Of a stretch of 20,440 bases of DNA, positions 15,320-20,440 are shown piece after piece. The position numbers and the translations under genes were made by a program. Origin of the DNA: an uncultured Bacteriovorax sp. (GTDB taxonomy: Bacteria > Bdellovibrionota > Bacteriovoracia > Bacteriovoracales > Bacteriovoracaceae). The stretch is taken from positions 1-20,440 of the forward strand of contig CAMLRB010000041.1 of assembly GCA_946482295.1 (NCBI GenBank), read 5' to 3'. Position 1 is the first letter of the stretch; every line of letters starts with the position of its first letter. The notes beneath the pieces are model-generated. The model worked only from the letters and a program-made list of their open reading frames with translations, made no database searches and was not told the origin of the DNA.

Positions 15320-15668
15320 AAAATTATCTCACCCAATGATGTACGTTCTGGATCTGGAAAGAGCAGTGAAGTTTTACAATGAGAAATTAAATTTTAAAAC
15401 TCGCTTTCATCACCCAGGCGCATTTGCCTCATTGTATAATGAGGAAATGAATTGCCGTTTGGATTTGCATCCAACTGAAGCTGATTCAAAAGATGTGGGT
15501 TTTGGAGCGATGATTTATTTTTCTTCAGACAATCTTGATCGTGATCTTTCACTTCTGCAAAGTAGCGGTGTGAAGACAGGAACGCCTAGAACAGAAGGTG
15601 GAAGCCATCGTTTCGTAACATTTTGGGATTCAGAGGGTAATGCTCTAGGGATAGAAGAACAAAAGTAA
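15312..15668 (+). CDS. VOC/glyoxalase-fold protein
   Basis: A 118-residue single-module vicinal-oxygen-chelate protein; members include glyoxalase, dioxygenase and antibiotic-resistance proteins. It opens with LSHPMMYVLDLERAVKFYNEKLNFKT, the classic first beta-alpha unit with a metal-type His near residue 7. CRLDLHPTE, GAMIYFSSDNLD and the ending RFVTFWDSEGNALGIEEQ (Glu as final ligand) complete it. Start at ATG 15312 with GAGGG 5 nt upstream. It overlaps the GNAT stop by 8 nt, so it is the third gene of a coupled pip-GNAT-VOC set. Its stop abuts the stop of the convergent gene with no base between. The specific reaction cannot be assigned. Confidence 0.85.
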   Translation: MFKKLSHPMMYVLDLERAVKFYNEKLNFKTRFHHPGAFASLYNEEMNCRLDLHPTEADSKDVGFGAMIYFSSDNLDRDLSLLQSSGVKTGTPRTEGGSHRFVTFWDSEGNALGIEEQK

Positions 15669-16529
15669 TTATATAGCTTTCACTTTTTCCAAACTAGCTT
15701 TAGTCCACTTTTGATCGTCTTCACTGAGAGATGAAAAAACTTTCTCCATTTGATGAATGGCATTCTCGCTTCTTGTTTGATCTCCTAAGGCCGACCAACA
15801 ATGAGCGAGGACCTCATAAGCAAAAAAGAACTCCAATGGATCACCTTCATTTTTCTTAATGATATTTAAACAATTCTCAGCGTGCTTCATCGCCACTTGA
15901 GGTTCAGAAGCTTTAAGATAAGTGTTGGCCAATCGATATTCACCACGTTCAACTTCTAACCAAGTCCCCGCCTTTTCCCAATAGTCTCGACTGATGTGAG
16001 CAGCAAGTTTCATCAATTCTTTTTCAATGTCAGTTCGAGTAGGCTTTTCTTCCAGGGCACATGAAAGATTCCAGCCGGTGATAGCAAGACTTTTAATGGC
16101 CGGATCGCCTGCCGCCAGTTTTTCTCTCGCTATCTGCTCTGCTCTCTTTAAATAATTTCCAGATCGTTCCAGATCATTATGAGAGGCCAGTGCCGATGCG
16201 CTTATGGCATAGATGCGGGCAAGATCAGACTCACTTAAACCGTTCATTGAAGTGTTTTTATCTGAGCAAAGTTTAAGTGCGTGAATGAATCTATTAAATC
16301 CTTTTTCGTCATCCAGTGGTTTAACAGATTTTAACTCTTGAAGTAGCCCCTGCCCTTCCGACCATTTACCTAAATGTTCACCACACACATGGAAAATTAA
16401 ATTCCCCAAGGCCATGACATCATTTTGAGATTCACACAAATGAAAATGAGAACGAAATCCGGACAATACTTTTTCCGGATGATCCGCATGATCTCTCCAG
16501 CTTGCATTTAAGTAATCGCTAAATGTCAT
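15669..16529 (-). CDS. Helical-repeat (TPR-like) protein of unknown function
   Basis: A 286-residue, all-helical soluble protein. Several helix pairs have TPR-like spacing and residues: YAISASALASHNDLERSGNYLKRAEQIA, ITGWNLSCALEE, GEYRLANTYLKASEPQVAMKHAENCL and AYEVLAHCWSALGDQTRSENAIHQMEKVF. This suggests a superhelical protein-binding scaffold, but I do not recognise a named family. The N-terminus (FSDYLNASWRDHADHPEKVLSGF) is not repeat-like. The start is the ATG at 16529, with AAAGGAA just upstream; an in-frame upstream ATG at 16556 lies within the methyltransferase and is less likely. ATG and the methyltransferase TGA overlap by 4 nt (ATGA), so it is translationally coupled and may assist or regulate the methyltransferase. 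Function by association only. Confidence 0.75.
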   Translation of the reverse strand: MTFSDYLNASWRDHADHPEKVLSGFRSHFHLCESQNDVMALGNLIFHVCGEHLGKWSEGQGLLQELKSVKPLDDEKGFNRFIHALKLCSDKNTSMNGLSESDLARIYAISASALASHNDLERSGNYLKRAEQIAREKLAAGDPAIKSLAITGWNLSCALEEKPTRTDIEKELMKLAAHISRDYWEKAGTWLEVERGEYRLANTYLKASEPQVAMKHAENCLNIIKKNEGDPLEFFFAYEVLAHCWSALGDQTRSENAIHQMEKVFSSLSEDDQKWTKASLEKVKAI

Positions 16530-17263
16530 AACATTTCCTTTTGTACAACTAGACACATAAATGTTGGAAGCTTTGAATACTTACCAAACTTAAAAGGATC
16601 AAGACTGCGAAGAGCATCTATCGGTTTGCAATCTTCTATTTTTAGAATTCTAAACCCTGCACTTAAAACGGGATTGATCACTTCTTCAAAAGAGCGATAG
16701 TAATCTGGGACAACAACTGGTTCTTCTGTGAAAGCTTTCCAACTCGATTCGACCAACTGAACTCCAAACGCACACTCTGGTCTGTACCAATTCCACGATC
16801 CTAATGGATGTTGAATCGTAAAAATAAATTTTCCATTTGGTTTTAATAAACGATGAAACTCGCTAAGAGGAACTGTCCAGTCTCGAATGTAGTCAATTGA
16901 TAATGAAGCAACCACCATATCAAATTGTCCATCTTGTTCGATAGGTAGTGCTTTGGCCATATCGGCAACAAAGAAAGTTGCATTCTGTGGGACTCGCTTC
17001 TTTGCCTGCTCAATCATTTTTGGGCTGACGTCGAAGCCCACAACCTTGGCCCCTTCATGCACGAGATACTCGGCAAGAATGCCTGGACCGCAACCTGCCT
17101 CAAAAATTTTCATCCCACGAACATTTCCAATCGCGTTTCGCATGGCCGGTTGTTCAATATAAGCGTTTTCTGCCTTGCTAGGCGCGAGTTTCGAAAAAGC
17201 TTCCGCTAATTTTTCGTAGGCCTCTAGTGCAATTGGTTTATCAGGGTTTTCAATTTCAGACAT
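16526..17263 (-). CDS. Class I SAM-dependent methyltransferase
   Basis: A 245-residue Rossmann-fold methyltransferase. Motif I is FEAGCGPG (54-61), motif II GFDVSPKMI (76-84) with the SAM ribose-binding Asp78, VADMAKALP (99-107) contacts the adenine side, and FDMVVASLSIDYI (114-126) with RLLKPNGKFIFTIQHP (138-153) completes the core. It resembles UbiE/BioC-type small-molecule methyltransferases, but the substrate-binding C-terminal part (155-230) does not point to a specific substrate. GGAA 8 nt before the ATG gives the start. It lies 14 nt downstream of the LysR gene and overlaps the helical-repeat gene by 4 nt, so the three are almost certainly one operon. Cytoplasmic; the fold is certain and the substrate unknown. 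Confidence 0.88.
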   Translation of the reverse strand: MSEIENPDKPIALEAYEKLAEAFSKLAPSKAENAYIEQPAMRNAIGNVRGMKIFEAGCGPGILAEYLVHEGAKVVGFDVSPKMIEQAKKRVPQNATFFVADMAKALPIEQDGQFDMVVASLSIDYIRDWTVPLSEFHRLLKPNGKFIFTIQHPLGSWNWYRPECAFGVQLVESSWKAFTEEPVVVPDYYRSFEEVINPVLSAGFRILKIEDCKPIDALRSLDPFKFGKYSKLPTFMCLVVQKEML

Positions 17264-17277
17264 AAAAATTTCCAGTT

Positions 17278-18132
17278 TTAGTGAATACTTTTTATAACAT
17301 CAAAAAAGTAGTCTGGCATGTGGGGACGTGGATACCACGCAAGGCATATATTTTCTAAATCACTGTGTTTAGTAGGCAGCAGCTGACAGAGGCGTTTCTT
17401 TTTCAGAAAATCTTTGGCCAATTCTTCTGCCATGACACTATAACCGGCCTCTGCTTCGATCAGAGCACTCATGGCATCAGCATTATTAACGAAATGGCGG
17501 CGTTTCTGCCCCTCTTTCCAAAGCTCGTGTCTTTTTAGAAAATCGAATGTGTACTGATCATTTTCATCAAAATCGATGATCGCCTCTTGGTCAATAATCT
17601 CTTTAATTTTTCTTTTTCTCCAGGCATATGGAGCGACAAGAATATATCTTTCAGGACGAATGATTTTCGAATCCATTTCTAGCGAAACATCGCCATTTTC
17701 AACGATCACTATTTGCGAGTCACCTGTTTTAAGTTTTGTAATCGCAGACTGCTGATCAAGAAGATCGAATTGAATTTGTAAAAAAGTGTACTCCTTCATC
17801 AGCGGAATAAGTTTGGGTATCACGCGAGTTCGCATGAGACTTGAAGGCCCGGATATTTTCAACTTCACGGCCTCTTGAGCTTTCTCAAATCCCAAACGCC
17901 CTTCTAATTCAACAGCGCTTTGGCAGTAACGGAGAAGCGATTCTCCCTCATGAGTGAGGGCCATTCCTTTGCGGGAGCGAATAAATAAAGTCTGCCCGAG
18001 TTCTCTTTCTAAAGAACGAATGCGCTGGGTGACTCCCGTCTGTGTGAGTCCAATTTTACGGGCAGCTTCCTGAACGGTTTTACGTTCAACGATGGCCATG
18101 AATGCAAGTAAGTTGGGATGAAGTAAACTCAT
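17278..18132 (-). CDS. LysR-type transcriptional regulator
   Basis: A 284-residue LysR-type regulator, slightly shorter than usual. The N-terminal winged HTH is clear: LLAFMAIVERKTVQEAARKI followed by GLTQTGVTQRIRSLERELGQTLFIRS (helix-turn-helix about 18-45) and the wing GMALTHEGESLLRYC. A linker helix leads to the effector-binding domain (about 90-284), starting LKISGPSSLMRTRVIPKLIPLM. This type of regulator usually binds a T-N11-A palindrome and acts on a divergent or following gene. Here the divergent gene is the secreted protein at 18216 and the following genes are the methyltransferase and the repeat protein. No clear SD precedes the ATG at 18132 (only AATTAAAATG), so the transcript may be leaderless or weakly translated. 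The inverted repeat at 18136-18164 is immediately upstream and may be its own operator. Confidence 0.92.
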   Translation of the reverse strand: MSLLHPNLLAFMAIVERKTVQEAARKIGLTQTGVTQRIRSLERELGQTLFIRSRKGMALTHEGESLLRYCQSAVELEGRLGFEKAQEAVKLKISGPSSLMRTRVIPKLIPLMKEYTFLQIQFDLLDQQSAITKLKTGDSQIVIVENGDVSLEMDSKIIRPERYILVAPYAWRKRKIKEIIDQEAIIDFDENDQYTFDFLKRHELWKEGQKRRHFVNNADAMSALIEAEAGYSVMAEELAKDFLKKKRLCQLLPTKHSDLENICLAWYPRPHMPDYFFDVIKSIH

Positions 18133-18135
18133 TTT

Positions 18136-18164
18136 AATTCATATATAAATCATTATTATGAATT
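18136..18164. promoter_or_regulatory. Inverted repeat, candidate LysR-type operator
   Basis: AATTCATA (18136-18143) and TATGAATT (18157-18164) form a perfect 8-bp inverted repeat with a 13-bp AT-rich spacer. It sits 4 bp upstream of the lysR ATG and 52 bp before the divergent secreted-protein gene. Placement fits autoregulation, but the sequence is AT-rich and could be coincidental. Confidence 0.45.
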
Positions 18165-18215
18165 ATTCAATGCCACAAAGAAAATTTACAGTGCCTTTCC
18201 AACAGGGGGGAAAAC

Positions 18216-18923
18216 ATGAAACTATTACTGCAAATTCTCTTTTTATCACTATTGTCACTTAAGGTTCAGGCCATAGAAGCCACTCATGGAATGGTCATTT
18301 TTGGCGAAGAAAAAATCTTGGCCTACCATCTTCCGATGTTTCACAAGGTCCACGCTTATCAAGTTGTTCTGGAGTTGAAGCTTAATGATACCCTAAAAAC
18401 TGAATTGTCGGCCCTTCAGCAAAAGGGTGAACTCGTGACTTTTGTTCCAACGCCTTTTGACATGGATAAGTTTCTCGCGAATCCCCATTCTCTCAAGGGA
18501 GATTTTTATCTAGGGCATTTCGAAAAAGACGGGCAACTTATTCACGAAAACATCTCCGTGGATGTTGTAAAAACCATTTATCAAAAACCAATTCGAATTG
18601 AAACTGCCACAAGAGCTCTGGATGATTACATCCTCGTCGGATCATCAAAAGACTTGTACGCGATTCATCTTCTCAATGGAGTTTATCACCAGGATCACAT
18701 TGTTAAATTAAATGCGATGACTTCTCTGTGGAATGTCCGTTACCTCAATGAGGCCATTAGCAACAATAAAACTTTGAAATTTTCAAAAAGCATTATTGAA
18801 CAAGGGGATGTATTTAAATTTGAATTCCTGTTTCAAGGACATTGCAGACTAGAAGAATGCCCGAGAACTGTAATGATTTCAGGCGAAGTTGAAAAAATAA
18901 TCTTTAACGATCACGTCCATTAA
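18216..18923 (+). CDS. Secreted protein of unknown function (HGM...HLPMFH type)
   Basis: A 235-residue exported protein. The signal peptide is residues 1-19, with likely cleavage after VQA. The mature N-terminus has THGMVIFGEEKILAYHLPMF, then HKVHAYQVVLEL; I recall similar secreted or periplasmic proteins in other Gram-negative bacteria, all without assigned function, but I cannot name a domain. The middle is beta-rich. Cys210 and Cys215 in the C-terminal part (GHCRLEECPR) are the only cysteines and may form a disulfide. Translation starts after a G-run (AGGGGGG, 5 nt from the ATG), an unusually G-rich SD. It is transcribed divergently from lysR and ends in a strong terminator. A regulated envelope or periplasmic role is suggested only by position; function unknown. 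Confidence 0.75.
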   Translation: MKLLLQILFLSLLSLKVQAIEATHGMVIFGEEKILAYHLPMFHKVHAYQVVLELKLNDTLKTELSALQQKGELVTFVPTPFDMDKFLANPHSLKGDFYLGHFEKDGQLIHENISVDVVKTIYQKPIRIETATRALDDYILVGSSKDLYAIHLLNGVYHQDHIVKLNAMTSLWNVRYLNEAISNNKTLKFSKSIIEQGDVFKFEFLFQGHCRLEECPRTVMISGEVEKIIFNDHVH

Positions 18924-18928
18924 AAATA

Positions 18929-18950
18929 GGCCCGCAAAAAGCGGGCCTTT
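18929..18950. terminator. Bidirectional Rho-independent terminator
   Basis: A 7-bp all-GC stem, GGCCCGC (18929-18935) and GCGGGCC (18941-18947), with an A5 loop. On the plus strand it is followed by TTT; on the minus strand by TATTTTT. It separates the convergent secreted-protein genes at 18216 and 18955. Confidence 0.9.
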
Positions 18951-18954
18951 ATAA

Positions 18955-19296
18955 CTAATATTTATCAAACGCGCATCTAATTGCGCCATTCATATGAGGC
19001 GATTTGATATGACCTTCTGCAAGCCCAAGAGCATCGCTCTCATCCATATAAAATGAAAGTTTGATGTTTTTAGCAACGAAGAGTGCAAGAACATCATCCG
19101 TTTTATCTGTTACTTTGGTTTCGAAAACTGGTTTATAACTCCCAGAGTTTTTTGTAATTGTTACTGTTGAATTGTCTGTGTTAACTGTAACAACTGGAGA
19201 ATCTTTATAAGGAACATCAATCAAGAAGCATGACCATGTATCTGCTAGTGCTGATGTAGAAAGAGTAAGAGAAAGAAATAGTGATAAAGCTTTCAT
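18955..19296 (-). CDS. Small secreted protein of unknown function
   Basis: A 113-residue exported protein. The signal peptide is residues 1-18 (SALA then DTW). The mature domain of about 95 residues is beta-rich and threonine-rich (VVTVNTDNSTVTITKNSG), with two cysteines, Cys23 and Cys108, near its two ends that could close the domain by a disulfide. No family recognised. GGAGG lies 6 nt before the ATG, but within an 11-bp perfect hairpin (19299-19327) that would hide it. A consensus TATAAT is found about 57 nt upstream, so the gene has its own promoter despite following the O-methyltransferase on the same strand. It ends at the terminator at 18929-18950. Probably a periplasmic or secreted protein under post-transcriptional control. 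Confidence 0.7.
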   Translation of the reverse strand: MKALSLFLSLTLSTSALADTWSCFLIDVPYKDSPVVTVNTDNSTVTITKNSGSYKPVFETKVTDKTDDVLALFVAKNIKLSFYMDESDALGLAEGHIKSPHMNGAIRCAFDKY

Positions 19297-19298
19297 TG

Positions 19299-19327
19299 AA
19301 GTCCTCCAAAGTTAAGTTGGAGGACTT
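19299..19327 (-). promoter_or_regulatory. SD-sequestering hairpin in the small secreted-protein leader
   Basis: On the minus strand AAGTCCTCCAA (19327-19317) and TTGGAGGACTT (19309-19299) form a perfect 11-bp stem with a 7-nt loop. The downstream arm contains the whole GGAGG SD, 6 nt before the ATG, and the upstream arm carries the complementary CCTCC. No U-tract follows on either strand, so it is not a terminator for the upstream gene. This is a candidate translational switch (thermosensor-like, or opened by a protein or RNA) or a cis-repressive stem. Confidence 0.65.
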
Positions 19328-19352
19328 ATAGTTTATTCTCCCGATAGAGGAA

Positions 19353-19380
19353 ATTATATAAACAAAATACTTCTTATCTA
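19353..19380 (-). promoter_or_regulatory. Candidate sigma70 promoter of the small secreted-protein gene
   Basis: On the minus strand TATAAT (19358-19353) is a perfect -10. TAGATA (19380-19375) lies 16 bp upstream and matches four of six -35 bases, overlapping the stop codon of the O-methyltransferase. Transcription would begin near 19346, giving a leader of about 50 nt that contains the SD-masking hairpin. Confidence 0.5.
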
Positions 19381-20033
19381 ATTTTTCTAACGAGGAACAT
19401 CCCATCTCTGATAGGCATTAGTGTACCGTACAGATCTTCACTCTGAGCTATGAAATCATTTACTTGGCGAATGTATTCAGTGTTTTTGTCGTAATGAACT
19501 TCTAAATTAAGTTCAGCATCTGGAAGAACTTTTCCGCTCCAAAGAACGTTATCGATAACGATTATCCCCTGCTTAGAAAGTTTCGGCAGCGTAAGCTTGA
19601 GATATTCGATGTAATTTCTTTTGTCAGCATCGATAAACACCAGATCAAATTCTCCAGTGAGTGAAGGGATGATATCGAGAGCTTGCCCCAGTTTACTTGT
19701 AATTTTTGAGCCGTGTGGAGATTTGGCCCAAAAAGTCTTGGCCACTTCAACAGTTGATTGATTGATATCGAGAGTGATGACTTCACCATTAGCGGGAAGA
19801 TTTTCGGCCATCGCGAGTGCTGAATAACCTGTGAAAGTACCTAACTCAAGGACTCGAACCGCATTGATGGAACGAAGGAGGAACCCCAAAAAAGAGGCTT
19901 CCATTTTTCCAATGAGCATTTGAGCTCCCTGAACGTTTGCTCGAGTGTGTTCTTCAAGAGCCAAACAAATTTCAGAGGGGCGGTTACTTTTAGCTACACA
20001 ATATTCTTCTATTTTTTTATCAGTAATTTGCAT
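19374..20033 (-). CDS. Cation-dependent O-methyltransferase (CCoAOMT-like, methyltransferase family 3)
   Basis: A class I SAM O-methyltransferase that uses a divalent cation to methylate hydroxyl groups, often on catechol-like substrates. With the start at 20033 it is 219 residues, the normal size. Motif I is VLELGTFTGYSALAMA (61-76); VITLDI (85-90) holds the SAM ribose acid; FIDADKRNY (133-141) supplies metal ligand Asp135; and VIDNVLWSGKVL (159-170) supplies Asp161-Asn162. The end MPIRDGMFLVRK is the family's usual closing strand. The upstream ATG at 20045 has no SD, while ATG 20033 has GGGAA at 7 nt, so the shorter start is preferred. The gene is divergent from the DAHP synthase gene across 70 bp. 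Substrate unknown. Confidence 0.9.
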   Translation of the reverse strand: MQITDKKIEEYCVAKSNRPSEICLALEEHTRANVQGAQMLIGKMEASFLGFLLRSINAVRVLELGTFTGYSALAMAENLPANGEVITLDINQSTVEVAKTFWAKSPHGSKITSKLGQALDIIPSLTGEFDLVFIDADKRNYIEYLKLTLPKLSKQGIIVIDNVLWSGKVLPDAELNLEVHYDKNTEYIRQVNDFIAQSEDLYGTLMPIRDGMFLVRKIR

Positions 20034-20103
20034 ATAAATTCCCATGGTTTAGACGGCCGTGATACGGCTTAACATTAGCGCAAAAAAGGAGTAAGGTATA
20101 GCC
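20034..20103. promoter_or_regulatory. Short divergent control region between the O-methyltransferase and DAHP synthase genes
   Basis: 70 bp with the palindrome ACGGCCGT (20053-20060) overlapping a small hairpin GCCGT-gat-ACGGC (20056-20068). AAAGGAG (20085-20091) and GTAAGG (20091-20096) are two SD candidates for the DAHP synthase start. No convincing -35/-10 pair was found on either strand; promoters must overlap the coding ends. Confidence 0.35.
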
Positions 20104-20440
20104 ATGAAAATCACCCCAGTTAAAGAATGGCTTAATTCATCTGACACTCCAATAGTCATGGCCGGACCATGCTCAGCTGAATCGCAAGAACAAGTCATGT
20201 TGGCCGCACGCGAGCTTAAAAAAAATCCTGCGATAAAAGTTTTCCGCGCTGGAATTTGGAAACCGCGAACTCGTCCAAATAATTTTGAAGGTCTTGGAGA
20301 GCTTGCACTTCCATGGTTGGCCGAAGTTAAAAAAGAAACTGGTTTATTAGTCACAACTGAAGTTGCAACTGCAAAGCATGTTGAATTATGTTTGAAACAT
20401 GGTGTGGATATTTTATGGATCGGCGCTCGCACTACGGCCA
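20104..20440 (+). CDS. 3-deoxy-7-phosphoheptulonate (DAHP) synthase, N-terminal part (3' end outside window)
   Basis: DAHP synthase condenses PEP and erythrose 4-phosphate at the entry of aromatic amino-acid synthesis. Residues 1-112 are visible: MAGPCSAES (19-27), with the metal-ligand Cys23, IWKPRTRP (51-58), FEGLG (61-65), LLVTTEVATAKHV (81-93) and WIGARTTA (105-112). The short N-terminus and the AGIWKPRTRPNNFEGLG wording resemble the Bacteroidetes-type bifunctional enzyme, in which a type II chorismate mutase follows the synthase, rather than E. coli AroG. Whether a mutase domain follows cannot be seen here. Start ATG at 20104 with AAGG 7 nt and AAGGAG about 12 nt upstream. It has no leader peptide. 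The gene is divergent from the O-methyltransferase gene. Confidence 0.92.
   Translation, partial: MKITPVKEWLNSSDTPIVMAGPCSAESQEQVMLAARELKKNPAIKVFRAGIWKPRTRPNNFEGLGELALPWLAEVKKETGLLVTTEVATAKHVELCLKHGVDILWIGARTTA

Noticed and set aside
19299..19327. Hairpin after the O-methyltransferase gene as a terminator
   Set aside because: Neither side carries a U-tract; the downstream arm is the SD of the next gene.
20049..20432. Open frame of 127 residues on the minus strand
   Set aside because: It is antisense to the DAHP synthase start, whose protein motifs are unmistakable; the minus frame has no recognisable features.
1..20440. Mobile element, CRISPR, tRNA/rRNA or phage gene
   Set aside because: No transposase, integrase, repeat-spacer array, terminal inverted repeats or RNA gene was recognised; gene content and base composition look uniform.

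Overview
The window is a compact, AT-leaning chromosomal segment from a Gram-negative bacterium. Signal-peptide proteins, an FtsB-like divisome protein, a ZIP/Dps metal pair and a very large soluble hybrid histidine kinase are all present. The overall look (AT-rich, lysine-rich proteins, GPNMAGKTT in MutS, occasional TTG starts, many short operons) is compatible with a Bacteriovorax/Peredibacter-type member of the Bdellovibrionota. That taxonomic guess is inference, not proof. I see no tRNA, rRNA, CRISPR array, insertion sequence or phage genes; the region reads as ordinary core and accessory chromosome.

Layout. 1-2331 (+): the 3' two thirds of mutS, cut by the window start, then an RDD-family membrane protein whose Shine-Dalgarno (SD) sequence lies inside a 12-bp perfect hairpin. 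2331-2356: a bidirectional terminator. 2370-3631 (-): a ZIP metal transporter followed by dps, a metal uptake and iron storage pair. 3632-3842: a divergent regulatory gap with palindromes. 3843-8164 (+): a 1265-residue hybrid sensor kinase (degenerate AhpD/CMD-like domain, four PAS, HisKA, HATPase, two receivers), then a DUF192 secreted protein. 8118-9946 (-): an unrecognised 306-residue gene and an FtsB/DivIC-like protein with a long proline-rich cytoplasmic arm. The 3' end of the FtsB-like gene overlaps DUF192 convergently.

10035-13525 (-): DNA polymerase II (polB), a BrkB/YihY membrane protein and a YggT protein, reading in that order. 13569-15668 (+): proline iminopeptidase, a GNAT acetyltransferase and a VOC/glyoxalase-fold protein, translationally coupled by 1-nt and 8-nt overlaps. 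15669-18132 (-): a LysR-type regulator, a class I methyltransferase and a helical-repeat protein, again tightly coupled. 18216-18923 (+): a secreted protein of unknown role, divergent from lysR across a gap with an inverted repeat. 18955-20033 (-): a CCoAOMT-type O-methyltransferase and a small secreted protein with its own promoter and an SD-masking hairpin. 20104-20440 (+): the 5' end of a DAHP synthase, cut by the window end.

The most interesting signals are two independent 5'-UTR hairpins that each mask the SD of a membrane or secreted protein gene, and the sensor kinase whose N-terminus looks like an AhpD/carboxymuconolactone-decarboxylase fold without its catalytic cysteines. No obviously new multi-gene defence or mobile system is visible.
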